A DNA stretch of 48,807 bases from Arthrobacter endolithicus (lineage in GTDB: Bacteria > Actinomycetota > Actinomycetes > Actinomycetales > Micrococcaceae): contig NZ_JAPNLH010000022.1 in NCBI RefSeq assembly GCF_026627425.1, forward strand, positions 1 through 48,807. Reading direction: 5' to 3'. Shown here in pieces: positions 31,075 to 39,952 of this stretch (the first letter of the stretch is position 1; each line of letters starts with the position of its first letter). The notes below the pieces were generated by a model. It saw nothing but the letters and a program-made list of their open reading frames with translations, made no database searches and was not told the DNA's origin. The translations under genes were made by a program, and so were the position numbers.

Positions 31075-32130
31075 ATGCCCCCCAAAGACCTGACAGTGGC
31101 CATTGCCGTCCCCCTTGAGGCCGAGTATGTGGACCGCATTCGAGCGGTCCATCCCGGCGTCAACGTGTTGTATGAACCGGAATTGTTACCTCCGGAACGG
31201 TACCCCGCGGATCATGGTGGGGACCCCGCTTTCCAACGCACCGCGGCGCAGGAGGGCCGCTATTGGGCCATGCTCCGGGCCGCCGACGTTCTCTACGGCT
31301 TCCCGAACGAGAGCCCCGCAGGCCTGGCGGCCATAGCGGACGGCAACCAGCGGCTGCAATGGGTACAGGCGATGGCCGCCGGAGCCGGCGGCGCGGTCAA
31401 AGCCTCCGGGCTGGACACCACGACACTGCAACGAATCAAAATCACCACCTCAGCGGGCGTGCATGCGCTGCCGCTGGCTGAATTTGCCATGCTGGGCATC
31501 CTCAATGGTTTCAAGCGCACCGGCGAGCTCGCAGCTGACCAGCAGGCTAAACGATGGCCGCCGCTGCGGACGCCGACCAGACTTGTCAACGGTTCCCGGC
31601 TTGTTATTGCCGGTCTCGGTGAAATTGGCGTGGAGACCGCGCGGCTGGCCCGTGCCTTGGGGATGACTGTCAGCGGCACCAAACGCTCGGTGGAACCGCT
31701 GGAAGGCATCGAACCGGTGGCGGATAACAACGGTCTTCCGGAACTGCTCGCCTCCGCGGACGCTGTGGTCAACACGCTGCCAGGCACCTCGAACACAGAG
31801 AGACTGTTCAGCCGCAGGATCTTCGGCGCCATGAAACCGGGCACTGTGTTCGTCAACGTCGGACGCGGCTCGGTGGTCGATGAGGATGCCCTGCTGGAAG
31901 CGCTGGACAATGGTCGGGTCTCCTACGCGTGCCTGGACGTGTTCGCCGTCGAGCCCTTGCCTGCCGGCAGCCCCCTCTGGGAACATCCGAACATTTTAGT
32001 ATCGCCGCATACCTCGGCGCTCAGCACGGCGGAGAATCGGCTGATTGCCGAACGCTTCACCGACAATCTGCGGATTTTCCTGGCCGGCGGAGAACTGCCG
32101 CACCAGGTGGACCCGCTGCACTTCTATTGA
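31075..32130 (+). CDS. D-2-hydroxyacid dehydrogenase (NAD-dependent)
   Basis: This 351-aa enzyme has a split substrate domain and a Rossmann domain. LVIAGLGEIGVETARLARALGM is the NAD loop. NTLPGTSNTERLFSRRIF, FVNVGRGSVVDEDAL (catalytic Arg) and NILVSPHTSALS (catalytic His) give the full Arg-Glu-His set, with the Glu in VEPLPAGSPLW. Members reduce 2-keto acids such as glyoxylate, hydroxypyruvate or phosphoglycerate; the substrate here is open. The start at 31075 is fixed by the -10 box 7 bases upstream. No same-strand neighbour follows closely. Confidence 0.88.
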   Translation: MPPKDLTVAIAVPLEAEYVDRIRAVHPGVNVLYEPELLPPERYPADHGGDPAFQRTAAQEGRYWAMLRAADVLYGFPNESPAGLAAIADGNQRLQWVQAMAAGAGGAVKASGLDTTTLQRIKITTSAGVHALPLAEFAMLGILNGFKRTGELAADQQAKRWPPLRTPTRLVNGSRLVIAGLGEIGVETARLARALGMTVSGTKRSVEPLEGIEPVADNNGLPELLASADAVVNTLPGTSNTERLFSRRIFGAMKPGTVFVNVGRGSVVDEDALLEALDNGRVSYACLDVFAVEPLPAGSPLWEHPNILVSPHTSALSTAENRLIAERFTDNLRIFLAGGELPHQVDPLHFY

Positions 32131-32571
32131 CAGCACTTATTAACAGCACTGAAATTTGTCACAACTCTGCGGTCCGCAGGGGCTGGGGAGTCATCGCCGG
32201 CAACTGCAGTTCACTGGGACACATCCCGGCAATGTCATGCTGATGCAGGCGGGCGACCGGGCCTTGCCCACCGCGCAGTTGTCGCCCGAACGAAAAACCG
32301 GATCCTTGCCGGCTCACCGGTTCGACCGCGGTAGCGCAATTGACGCCGCCCACAGCGCCGTGTCACCCCGCCTTCATACCGGCTGCCGAGGAGGTAGAAC
32401 CTCCCTTTTACTTTTCCACCCACAGCCATGTATATTTGATCCCAGGCCCTCCACTGCTGCATCCCCCAATAGCCGCAGCGGAGGGCTCTCCACTTTAAGT
32501 CCTCGTCCGCCAGCGCGCCGGGGTGCGTTTGTCTGCAACGGCGGACGGCTCCGGCGTGATTCAGCTGCGGT
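32131..32571. other. 441-bp stretch without a gene
   Basis: Open frames on both strands here have no recognisable sequence. The only clear structure is the terminator at 32388. The stem CCCTCC...GGAGGG around 32450-32485 may form another weak hairpin. Confidence 0.5.
32388..32415 (+). terminator. Intrinsic terminator
   Basis: GGAGGT-AGA-ACCTCC is a 6-bp stem with a 3-base loop, followed by CTTTTACTTTT. It lies about 260 bp downstream of the hydroxyacid dehydrogenase stop and would give that gene a long 3' untranslated region. Confidence 0.6.
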
Positions 32572-32856
32572 TCAGGCCGCCGACGCCAACCGCAGCTTCC
32601 ACCCCCCTCCCTGTTGGTCCCGCAGCAGCTCCATCGTGGTGAGCTCACTGCGTGCGTTCCTGCCCAGCCGTGCCTGCACGCGCCATACCTCCACATCCAT
32701 CCGGCTGAGGCCCTTGGGCATTCGTCGCTGGCTTTCCCACCAGCTCACCCGCTCATACCAGCGCACCGGCTCCGCACCTATCAGCCACTCGCGTCCGGCC
32801 CGCTGAACCGCTAAAGGCATCCCGGCCGCCGTCGTCCGCACCACTACATGTTCCAT
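32572..32856 (-). CDS. DUF6504-like small protein, 94 aa
   Basis: The ATG at 32856 opens MEHVVVRTTAAGMPLAVQRAG; the protein has WLIGAEPVRWYERVSWWESQRRMPKGLSRMDVEVWRVQARLG, a beta-rich module with several conserved Trp and Arg residues. Proteins of this type are often encoded next to error-prone polymerase genes (imuB, dnaE2) in actinobacteria; none is present here, so a DNA repair link is only suggestive. TAGCGT lies 8 bases upstream of the ATG, which is compatible with a leaderless mRNA. Confidence 0.65.
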   Translation of the reverse strand: MEHVVVRTTAAGMPLAVQRAGREWLIGAEPVRWYERVSWWESQRRMPKGLSRMDVEVWRVQARLGRNARSELTTMELLRDQQGGGWKLRLASAA

Positions 32857-32988
32857 AGTCCTGAACGCTATGCGCAGGGTCTGACATCGTAGGACTATCC
32901 GGCTCTGCAACTAACCCGCCGGAAGCCCACTCAGGGAAAAATCAGCAAGGTATCGTGAAAATTCCGGAAAAATCTCTTACTGTGAGGT

Positions 32989-33093
32989 ATGCGAAAGCTC
33001 CTGCGCATGGTCAGCCGGTGGATAGGACTGGACCTGCTGACGTTCGAAAGCCCCGAGGATGATGACACTATGACTGGCGCTGCGGACTCGTAG
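32989..33093 (+). CDS. 34-aa microprotein divergent from DUF6504
   Basis: ATG at 32989 gives MRKLLRMVSRWIGLDLLTF followed by the acidic ESPEDDDT and a short tail ending at a TAG at 33093. The first 19 residues form a basic amphipathic helix, the rest is acidic, a sensible protein pattern rather than random sequence. TACTGT at 32978-32983 could be the -10 box of a leaderless transcript (5-base gap, slightly short). No known family. Confidence 0.5.
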   Translation: MRKLLRMVSRWIGLDLLTFESPEDDDTMTGAADS

Positions 33094-33171
33094 GGTAGCT
33101 GAGCGGACCCCGGCGCCGCGTGGGCACCGCCAGAATCGGGCAGCCCCGCAGCATGTACAGCCCCTCATCGG

Positions 33172-33217
33172 ACAAAAAGAAATCCCCTGATCAACGTCTC
33201 CGTCGATCAGGGGATTT
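33172..33217 (-). terminator. Intrinsic terminator of tRNA-Val
   Basis: AAATCCCCTGATC (33180-33192) and GATCAGGGGATTT (33205-33217) form a perfect 13-bp stem. On the minus strand it is followed by CTTTTTGTC. It begins 6 bases after the tRNA 3' end. Confidence 0.85.
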
Positions 33218-33222
33218 CACGG

Positions 33223-33295
33223 TGGGCCCTACCGGGATCGAACCGATGACATCCACGGTGTAAACGTGGCGCTCTACCAGCTGAGCTAAAGGCCC
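33223..33295 (-). tRNA. tRNA-Val (TAC anticodon)
   Basis: On the minus strand: acceptor GGGCCTT with AGGGCCC (one G-U pair), D arm GCTC/GAGC, anticodon stem CCACG/CGTGG with loop TTTACAC (anticodon TAC), T loop TTCGATC. Discriminator A at 33223. The genome continues CCG, so the final A of CCA is not encoded, unlike the tRNA-His gene in this window. Confidence 0.97.
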
Positions 33296-33402
33296 CTTTG
33301 TACCGTCGCGATCCATTTGATGTGGATTTCCTGCGTCAGCCAACGAGGAATAACTGTACCTGAAACTTTGCTTTTGGTGCTAACCGACGCAACCCGAAGA
33401 GC

Positions 33403-34359
33403 CTAGCCCCCGGATTTGGCGCCGGTGGGTAACCGCGCGGCCAGGTACCGCAGGCCGGGGCTCACGCCGGCGTCCAATTTGATGCTGGCGGTGTCATCCC
33501 CGCGGGTCGGCCCACGGTTAATAATGACCACAGGTTTACCGCATTTTTTGGCGTACCTCGGAAACCGCAGCCCGCTCATGACCGTCAGGGACGAGCCGGC
33601 CACCAGCAGGGCATCGGCGGCATCCACCATAGCGTAGGAGCGGTCAACGCGGTCTTTAGGGACGTTCTCGCCGAAGAAGACAAAATCCGGCTTGAGCATG
33701 CCGGCGCATGCTTCACATTCCGCAATGATGAATCGCGCTATCTGTTCTTCCTGCACCAGTGCGGCGTCAGCATCCGGAGCTGCCGCAATCGGCCCTGCGG
33801 CTTCGACGAGCTCCACGAACCCGGGGTTAAGGCTCTCGAGCTCGTCAGCAAGGTGGCTGCGGCTGATGACACGGCGGCAGTTCAGGCAAACAACGCGGTC
33901 GAAACGCCCGTGCAGATCCACCACGTTCACCGCGCCGGCGCTTTCGTGCAGCCGGTCGACGTTCTGCGTGATGATCCCGCTGGTCAGGCCATGGCGTTCC
34001 AGAGCCGCCAGCGCATAATGCCCGGCGTTCGGGTCTGCGTGGCGCAGGTGCCGCCAGCCAAGGTGATTTCTGGCCCAGTACCTTTGCCGCAGGACGCCGT
34101 CCCCGACGAACTCCTGGTAGGTCATGGGCGTCCGCGGAACAGAACCGGGACCGCGATAATCCGGAACACCGGAATCGGTGCTGAGCCCTGCACCTGTTAA
34201 AATTGCCAGTTTTGCATCCTGCAGCAGTCCCGCGATCCGGGCCAGCACCGGGAGCTCCTCTGCGGATGGCTCGAGGCTGCCGGCCAGTGGCGGGGAACTT
34301 GCAAAGCCCGTCATGCCGATTCCGACCGGTGGCCGATCCGTGGTCTCATCCATGCGCAC
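33403..34359 (-). CDS. Sir2-family NAD-dependent protein deacylase
   Basis: This 318-aa sirtuin removes acyl groups from lysines using NAD. Seen in order: AILTGAGLSTDSGVPDYRG (NAD loop), IITQNVDRLHESAG, VVDLHGRFDRVVCLNC (catalytic His and first zinc pair CLNC), ECEACAG (second zinc pair), VAGSSLTVMSGLRFP and VIINRGPTRGDD. About 45 residues precede the domain, and the zinc module has an Ala-rich insert. Target proteins are unknown; its position by aceE and fatty acid genes is suggestive of acetyl-CoA-linked regulation (inference). The GTG at 34359 is 8 bases from TAGAAT (34373-34368), so it is probably leaderless; an ATG two codons on is the alternative. Confidence 0.92.
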   Translation of the reverse strand: MRMDETTDRPPVGIGMTGFASSPPLAGSLEPSAEELPVLARIAGLLQDAKLAILTGAGLSTDSGVPDYRGPGSVPRTPMTYQEFVGDGVLRQRYWARNHLGWRHLRHADPNAGHYALAALERHGLTSGIITQNVDRLHESAGAVNVVDLHGRFDRVVCLNCRRVISRSHLADELESLNPGFVELVEAAGPIAAAPDADAALVQEEQIARFIIAECEACAGMLKPDFVFFGENVPKDRVDRSYAMVDAADALLVAGSSLTVMSGLRFPRYAKKCGKPVVIINRGPTRGDDTASIKLDAGVSPGLRYLAARLPTGAKSGG

Positions 34360-34370
34360 AAGCCCCGATT

Positions 34371-34883
34371 CTAAAGTTCCGCGAGAGCCTTGCGGTACCG
34401 GTCCAGTGACCGTGCCCGGCCGGCGGCGGTGCTGAAGGTATCACGCAGAATACCATTGGCGTCGATGACAAAGGTCCCCCGCCCCGCTATGCCCCGATCT
34501 GCGTCAAAGACGCCATAGCGGCGTGCTGTTTCGCCGTGCGGCCAGAAATCAGCCAGCAGGTCGAACTCAAGTCCTTCGGCCTCGGCATAGGCACGCAGCG
34601 CGTATTTGCTGTCCACAGAGATGGCCAGAACACGGGCACGGGCGGTGGCAAAGTCGCCCGGATTGTCCCGGAGTTCGCACATTTCGCCGGTGCAAATCCC
34701 GGAAAACGCAAAAGGATAAAAAACGACGACGACGTTGCCGCCGCGCAACGACGCAAGCGAGATCCGCTCACCGAACTGGTTGGAAAGCTCGAAACCCGGA
34801 GCTGGTTCACCGATGACCGGTGTCCCGAATGCCGTGGGCATCGTCCCGTCTCCCGGTGAAGCCGCCCTCACGGCTCCCGTCAT
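34371..34883 (-). CDS. Peroxiredoxin, AhpE/BCP type
   Basis: This 170-aa thiol peroxidase has YPFAFSGICTGEMCELRD, with the peroxidatic Cys64 in the P-F-A-x-S-G-x-C setting of mycobacterial AhpE, and a second cysteine five residues later. VLAISVDSKYALRAYAEAEGLEFDLLAD and GTFVIDANGILRDTF are thioredoxin-fold parts. Its ATG overlaps the DUF3052 stop by 4 bp, and the same gene pair next to aceE exists in Mycobacterium tuberculosis (ahpE and its DUF3052 neighbour), which supports the AhpE assignment. An internal ATG at residue 15 is an alternative start. Confidence 0.9.
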   Translation of the reverse strand: MTGAVRAASPGDGTMPTAFGTPVIGEPAPGFELSNQFGERISLASLRGGNVVVVFYPFAFSGICTGEMCELRDNPGDFATARARVLAISVDSKYALRAYAEAEGLEFDLLADFWPHGETARRYGVFDADRGIAGRGTFVIDANGILRDTFSTAAGRARSLDRYRKALAEL

Positions 34884-35299
34884 TGCTTCTTGCGCGGGGC
34901 GAGCCTTGTTGCGGCCCAGTCAGTGGAAACGCCGACCGTCGTGGTGGAATGTAGACCGGCCGTAGGCGCGGCCTCCTGGATCTCGGCCGGCGGGACGTAC
35001 CCGACGCGACCGTTTTTCGGGGTCAGCACCCACACAATTCCACCCTCATCCAAGGTGGTCAGCGAGTCGACTAGCGCGTCGACCAAATCGCCGTCGTCGG
35101 CCCGCCACCACAGGAGCACGGAATCAACGACGTCATGGTCCTCCTCGGTCAGCAACTCGGACCCGACCAGTTCTTCAACACTGTCGCGCAGAGCAAAATC
35201 AACGTCGTCGTCGTACCCGAGTTCCTGGATCAGATCGCCATCCTTGAAACCCAATTTGCCCGCCACATTAACTACAGTGCCGGCGTCGGCCTCGCTCAC
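34880..35299 (-). CDS. DUF3052 family protein
   Basis: This 139-aa acidic protein begins VVNVAGKLGFKDGDLIQELGYDDDVD, the DUF3052 signature, followed by DHDVVDSVLLWWRADDGDLVDALVDSL and GGIVWVLTPKNGRVGYVPPAEI. It has no cysteine, signal or membrane segment. Function is unknown; the family is restricted to actinobacteria and usually found between aceE and a peroxiredoxin, as here. AGGAGG precedes the GTG start. It is divergent from aceE with a 412-bp gap. Confidence 0.9.
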   Translation of the reverse strand: MSEADAGTVVNVAGKLGFKDGDLIQELGYDDDVDFALRDSVEELVGSELLTEEDHDVVDSVLLWWRADDGDLVDALVDSLTTLDEGGIVWVLTPKNGRVGYVPPAEIQEAAPTAGLHSTTTVGVSTDWAATRLAPRKKQ

Positions 35300-35711
35300 G
35301 TTGTTCCTCCTGCTTGAAACGCATCAGCGCTTCGTTGATGGTGTGTTCTAAATGTCTATTTTACAGATTGTCTTACAGATTGTGGGGTCTTTACGAACTG
35401 CTCTTGCCATCAGGTACTCACACACAACCCGACCCGGACGGTTATGAGAACCTTCGGACCCGGCTCCGCAGTGACGTGCCTTACTCCAGCCAACACCCTA
35501 AAGCAGTCGGCAACAAGTCGGCGCCGCCATACTGCTCCTCATGCTACGGGTCCTCAAGGTGCGAGTCCTCAAGGTGCGACGGAGGTGAGGGGCCGGCGCC
35601 TGACGACGGCACACCGGCTACTCACTCTGGTCCAACCCGGACTAGAGTGTTCGGTGTGCGCCCGCAGCCACAGCTGAGGGCCGGAATAACTGTCTTTAAG
35701 AGAGGTCTGAC
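35300..35711. other. 412-bp divergent regulatory region upstream of aceE
   Basis: No gene is supported. Two small tandem repeats occur: TTACAGATTGT twice near 35360-35383, and GTCCTCAAGGTGCGA twice at 35550-35579. AGAGGT is the ribosome site of aceE. The TTGTA-N7-TACAA palindrome seen at the fab genes is not present here. Confidence 0.55.
35550..35579 (+). repeat. Perfect 15-bp tandem repeat in the aceE leader region
   Basis: GTCCTCAAGGTGCGA occurs twice head to tail (35550-35564, 35565-35579), about 130 bp before the aceE start. It may be a regulator site or simple slippage. Confidence 0.7.
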
Positions 35712-38465
35712 GTGGCCGCAGGCGAAGAGAACTCCCACATCCTGAGCGGGTTAACCCACCAGCTTCCCGACAGGGACCCTGAAGAGACCGCGGAATGGAT
35801 CGAGTCGCTGGACTCACTGATCCAGGAACAGGGCACCGAACGGGCTCAGTTCATTATGCGCAGTCTGCTCCAGCGGGCCGGTGCGCAGAGCGTGGGCGTA
35901 CCGATGGTGACGACCACGGACTATGTCAACACCATCCCGGCGGACCAGGAGCCGGAGTTCCCCGGCAACGAAGAAATAGAGCGCAAATACCGGGCCTGGC
36001 TGCGCTGGAATGCCGCCATTATGGTGCACCGGGCGCAGCGTCCGGACATCGGCGTGGGCGGGCACATCTCCACCTATGCCGGCGCCGCAACTCTCTACGA
36101 GGTAGGTTTCAACCATTTCTTCCGCGGGAAGGACCACCCGGGCGGCGGAGACCAGATCTTCTTCCAGGGCCACGCCTCCCCCGGCATGTATGCCCGCGCC
36201 TTCATGGAAGGCCGGTTGAGCGAAGAGGACCTGGACGGGTTCCGGCAGGAAAAGTCCAAGGAAGGCCACGCGCTTTCCTCCTATCCGCACCCGCGGCTGA
36301 TGCCCGAGTTCTGGGAGTTCCCCACGGTCTCGATGGGGATCGGCCCGATGAACGCGATCTACCAAGCGCAGTCCAACCGCTACCTGCACAACCGCGGCAT
36401 CAAGGACACCTCGGACCAGCAGGTCTGGGCGTTCCTGGGCGACGGCGAAATGGACGAGCCCGAGAGCCGCGGGCTGCTCCAGCTCGCGGCCAACGACAAG
36501 CTCGACAACCTGAACTTTGTGATCAACTGCAACCTCCAGCGCCTGGACGGACCGGTCCGCGGTAACGGCAAGATCATGCAGGAGCTCGAGGCGTTCTTCC
36601 GCGGGGCGGGCTGGAACGTCATCAAGGTGGTCTGGGGCCGCGAGTGGGACGACCTGCTGGCCAAGGACGAAGACGGCTCCCTGGTGAAGGTCATGAACAC
36701 CACCGTCGACGGCGACTACCAGACCTACAAGGGCGAGTCCGGCGGGTTTGTGCGCGAGCACTTCTTCGGCCAGACACCGCAGACGAAGGAATTGGTCGCC
36801 GATCTGACCGATGATGAGGTGTGGAACCTCAAGCGCGGCGGCCACGATTACCGCAAGGTTTACGCAGCCTACAAGGCGGCCACAGAGTTCAAGGGCAAGC
36901 CGACGGTGATTCTGGCCCACACGGTCAAGGGCTACGGTCTGGGCACCCACTTTGAGGCCCGCAACGCCACGCACCAGATGAAAAAACTCACCATGCCGGA
37001 TCTGAAGAATTTCCGTGACCACTTGCGTATCCCGATTACCGATGCAGAGCTGGAAAAGGACCTGTACCGTCCTCCGTACTACCACCCGGGGATGGATGCG
37101 CCGGAGATCAAGTACCTGATGGACCGCCGCGCCCAGCTGGGGGGTTTCGTGCCCGAGCGGCGCACCGAGCATTCCGAGGTTGCACTGCCAGGTGAGAAGA
37201 CCTATGAGGTGGCCAACCGCGGTTCCGGGAAGCAACATGCCGCCACCACGATGGCCTTCGTGCGTCTGCTCAAGGAACTGATGCGGGATAAGGAATTCGG
37301 CGCCCGGATTGTGCCGATCATTCCCGATGAGGCTCGGACCTTCGGCATCGATGCGTTCTTCCCGACGGCGAAGATCTACAATCCGAACGGCCAGAACTAC
37401 CTGTCTGTGGACCGCGACCTGATACTGGCGTACAAGGAATCCATCTCCGGCCAGATTGTGCATGCCGGCATCAACGAGGCCGGCTCCGTGGCTGCTTTCA
37501 CCGCTGCGGGCACGTCCTACGCCACGCACGGCGAGGCGCTGATCCCGGTTTACGTCTTCTACTCCATGTTCGGCTTCCAGCGCACCGGGGATTCCCTGTG
37601 GGCGGCGGCGGACCAGATGACGCGCGGATTCATCATCGGCGCCACCGCCGGCCGGACCACGCTCACCGGTGAAGGTCTGCAGCACGCGGACGGGCATTCC
37701 CCGCTGCTGGCCTCCACGAACCCGGCAGTGGTGACCTATGACCCGGCCTACGGGTACGAAATCGGTGTCATCATGCGCGATGGCTTGGAGCGGATGTACG
37801 GCAAGGGGCCGGCATCCGGCGACTCGTCGCGGAACGTGATGTATTACATCACTGTCTACAACGAGCCGATCATCCAGCCGCCCGCGCCGGAGGACATGGA
37901 CGTGGAGGGAATCATCAAGGGGATTTACCTGCTGGCCCCCGCAAAGGTGGACGGGCCGCGCGCCCAGCTGCTGGCTTCCGGTGTTTCCGTACCGTGGGCC
38001 TTGGAAGCACAGCAGATCCTCGCCGATGACTGGGGAGTTTCGGCCGATGTCTGGTCCGTGACGTCCTGGACCGAGCTGCGCCGCGACGCGCTGGCCGCGG
38101 AGGAAGAGCAGTTCCTTAATCCCGGCACCAATGCCCGCACGCCGTTCGTGACCGAGCAGCTCGCCGGAGCCACCGGGCCTATCGTGGCTGTCAGCGACTA
38201 CATGAAGGCGGTGCCGGACCAGATCCGGCAGTTTGTGCCTAATGAATTCGCCACCTTGGGGGCCGACGGGTTTGGTTTCTCCGATACGCGGGCCGCAGCA
38301 CGCCGATTCTTCAAGATCGACTCGCACTCGATAGTGGTCCGGGCGCTGGAGATGCTCGCCCGCCGCGGCGAGGTCGATTGGCAGACACCGGCGCAGGCAA
38401 TCGAGAAATATAAGCTGCTGGATGTCAATGCCGGCACCACCGGCGTCACCGGCGGCGACAGCTAG
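35712..38465 (+). CDS. aceE: Pyruvate dehydrogenase E1 component, homodimeric type
   Basis: This 917-aa thiamine-diphosphate enzyme decarboxylates pyruvate and passes the acetyl group to E2 lipoyl domains. Landmarks: [25 protein letters not shown] (His residues that line the active site), [12 protein letters not shown] followed by [15 protein letters not shown], which is the GDG...NCN thiamine/Mg site, and the C-terminal transketolase domain with [15 protein letters not shown]. Length matches the single-chain actinobacterial and enterobacterial E1. The GTG at 35712 has AGAGGT upstream. It stands alone: E2 and E3 genes are not in the window. A long palindromic hairpin follows. Confidence 0.97.
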   Translation: MAAGEENSHILSGLTHQLPDRDPEETAEWIESLDSLIQEQGTERAQFIMRSLLQRAGAQSVGVPMVTTTDYVNTIPADQEPEFPGNEEIERKYRAWLRWNAAIMVHRAQRPDIGVGGHISTYAGAATLYEVGFNHFFRGKDHPGGGDQIFFQGHASPGMYARAFMEGRLSEEDLDGFRQEKSKEGHALSSYPHPRLMPEFWEFPTVSMGIGPMNAIYQAQSNRYLHNRGIKDTSDQQVWAFLGDGEMDEPESRGLLQLAANDKLDNLNFVINCNLQRLDGPVRGNGKIMQELEAFFRGAGWNVIKVVWGREWDDLLAKDEDGSLVKVMNTTVDGDYQTYKGESGGFVREHFFGQTPQTKELVADLTDDEVWNLKRGGHDYRKVYAAYKAATEFKGKPTVILAHTVKGYGLGTHFEARNATHQMKKLTMPDLKNFRDHLRIPITDAELEKDLYRPPYYHPGMDAPEIKYLMDRRAQLGGFVPERRTEHSEVALPGEKTYEVANRGSGKQHAATTMAFVRLLKELMRDKEFGARIVPIIPDEARTFGIDAFFPTAKIYNPNGQNYLSVDRDLILAYKESISGQIVHAGINEAGSVAAFTAAGTSYATHGEALIPVYVFYSMFGFQRTGDSLWAAADQMTRGFIIGATAGRTTLTGEGLQHADGHSPLLASTNPAVVTYDPAYGYEIGVIMRDGLERMYGKGPASGDSSRNVMYYITVYNEPIIQPPAPEDMDVEGIIKGIYLLAPAKVDGPRAQLLASGVSVPWALEAQQILADDWGVSADVWSVTSWTELRRDALAAEEEQFLNPGTNARTPFVTEQLAGATGPIVAVSDYMKAVPDQIRQFVPNEFATLGADGFGFSDTRAAARRFFKIDSHSIVVRALEMLARRGEVDWQTPAQAIEKYKLLDVNAGTTGVTGGDS

Positions 38466-38539
38466 CAGCCAGAGGCTCCGGCTGACGCGCCAGCGTCAGT
38501 TGGAGAGGCTGTGACGCGCTCAGCTTCACTGACAACGGA

Positions 38540-38595
38540 GGCTGGCCCGCGAGGACCATGTTGCGCAACATGGTCCTCGCGGGTCAGCCTGAGTT
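38540..38595 (+). terminator. Long near-perfect palindromic terminator after aceE
   Basis: 38540-38563 pairs with 38566-38589 over 24 bp with only one G-U wobble, leaving a 2-base centre (GTTG-CG-CAAC). Then follows TGAGTTTTCG. It starts 74 bases after the aceE stop. The length is well above a usual terminator. Confidence 0.65.
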
Positions 38596-38630
38596 TTCGT
38601 GACCGGTCCCGCCCCAGAGCGGGCCAACCC

Positions 38631-38667
38631 TTTGTAGCCATCGTACAAATTGTAGTGATCGTACAAA
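38631..38667 (+). promoter_or_regulatory. Two tandem TTGTA-N7-TACAA operators ahead of the regulator gene
   Basis: TTGTA (38632-38636) with TACAA (38644-38648), and TTGTA (38650-38654) with TACAA (38662-38666), are two copies of one palindrome 18 bp apart, so they face the same side of the helix to within less than two turns. They lie at about -72 to -38 from the predicted transcription start at 38704, which suits an activator or autoregulator. A third copy lies ahead of fabD at 39953. Confidence 0.7.
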
Positions 38668-38691
38668 TGCGGCATCCATGGAGGCTGGCCG

Positions 38692-38697
38692 TATGCT
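38692..38697 (+). promoter_or_regulatory. -10 box of a leaderless promoter for the fasR-like gene
   Basis: TATGCT ends 6 bases before the ATG at 38704. No ribosome binding site is present. Confidence 0.6.
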
Positions 38698-38703
38698 CGA
38701 AGA

Positions 38704-39942
38704 ATGGCTCAGACCCCCCGTACCCCCGCAGATCCTTCGGAAGCCTCGGTTACGGCTGCGGACGCGCAGGCTCTGACGCTGCAGCGGCTGCGCGCCAACG
38801 TGGGACGGTTATCCACCGCCACCTTGAAGGAACTGGAATCCTCGCTGCCTTGGTACCGCCGGCTCAGCGCGGATGAACGCTCCGCATTGGGAATGGTTGC
38901 ACAAAACGGCATCAATGCCTTCGTTTCGTGGTACCAGCGGCCATCGTCTCCGTCGTGGGTCCTCTCCGATGTCTTTGGCACCGCCCCCACCGAACTCACC
39001 CGCTCAATCAGCCTGCAGCGGGCACTGCAGCTGATCCGAACCGTGGTGCAGGTGGTGGAGGATCAGGTGCCCGAAATTGCCCCCAAAGCCGAACAGGGAG
39101 CGCTGCGCGAAGCTGTGCTGCGCTATTCCCGCGAGGTGGCATTCGCAGCCGCCGACGTCTACGCCCGGGCGGCCGAGAGCCGGGGCTCGTGGGACACCCG
39201 CTTGGAAGCGCTGGTCGTGGACGCCATTTTGCGCGGCGAAGACACGGATTCCCTGCGGTCCCGGATGGCCGCCCTGGGCTGGAAATCGCAGAGCCGCTTC
39301 ACCGTCATGGTGGGCACCTCACCGTCGGAAACCACCGCAGGCTTCGTCTCCGACCTGCGCCGGGCCGCGAGCCGGTTTGCCGAAGACGCGCTGGTCGGAA
39401 TTCAGGGCGAAAGGCTGATTCTGGTACTCGGCGGCGTGGCGGACCAGGACACGGCCTACCTGCGTCTTGGCGACCTGTTTGCGCCCGGTCCCGTGGTGTA
39501 CGGACCGCTGGCTGCCTCCCTGCTGGAGGCGACCAACTCCGCCCAGGCGGCCTTCGCCGGATTAGCTGCTGCCAAGGCTTGGCCCGGCGCGCCGCGGCCG
39601 GTTGCCGCCGATGACTTGTGGCCCGAGCGCGTGATTTCCGGCGACGAGACGGCCCGGCGCGCGCTGGTGAAGAACATTTACCGCCCCCTACTCGCGGCCT
39701 CCAACGGCTTGGCGGATACCCTCAGCAGCTACCTGCAACTGGGCCATTCTCTCGAAGCCACGGCCCGCGAATTGTTCGTTCATGCGAACACCGTTCGCTA
39801 CCGGTTACGCCGCGTCTGCGACGTCACGGGCTGGGATCCCCTCATCCCCCGGGAAGCCTTTGTGCTCCAGACTGCGTTGGTGGTCGGGCGGCTCGCCCCG
39901 CCGCCGGTCCCTGTCATCGAGCGGAACGCGACGCGGCCCTAA
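38704..39942 (+). CDS. fasR: PucR-family helix-turn-helix regulator of fatty acid synthesis, FasR-like
   Basis: This 412-aa cytoplasmic regulator ends with the PucR C-terminal helix-turn-helix: LGHSLEATARELFVHANTVRYRLRRV followed by TGWDPLIPREAFVLQTAL. The large N-terminal part (TLKELESSLPWYRRLSADERS, WYQRPSSPSWVLSDVFGTAP) matches the proteins that precede fabD in streptomycetes and mycobacteria. In Streptomyces coelicolor the equivalent, FasR, activates the fabD-fabH-acpP-fabF operon. The shared palindrome ahead of this gene and of fabD supports the same job here, plus autoregulation. The symbol is given on synteny. Leaderless start. Confidence 0.88.
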   Translation: MAQTPRTPADPSEASVTAADAQALTLQRLRANVGRLSTATLKELESSLPWYRRLSADERSALGMVAQNGINAFVSWYQRPSSPSWVLSDVFGTAPTELTRSISLQRALQLIRTVVQVVEDQVPEIAPKAEQGALREAVLRYSREVAFAAADVYARAAESRGSWDTRLEALVVDAILRGEDTDSLRSRMAALGWKSQSRFTVMVGTSPSETTAGFVSDLRRAASRFAEDALVGIQGERLILVLGGVADQDTAYLRLGDLFAPGPVVYGPLAASLLEATNSAQAAFAGLAAAKAWPGAPRPVAADDLWPERVISGDETARRALVKNIYRPLLAASNGLADTLSSYLQLGHSLEATARELFVHANTVRYRLRRVCDVTGWDPLIPREAFVLQTALVVGRLAPPPVPVIERNATRP

Positions 39943-39952
39943 CGCCACGGCA

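Noticed and set aside
35814-38327. 837-codon open frame antisense to aceE
   Set aside because: It is the mirror of a highly biased GC-rich gene; the composition is unlike a protein and aceE on the other strand is certain.
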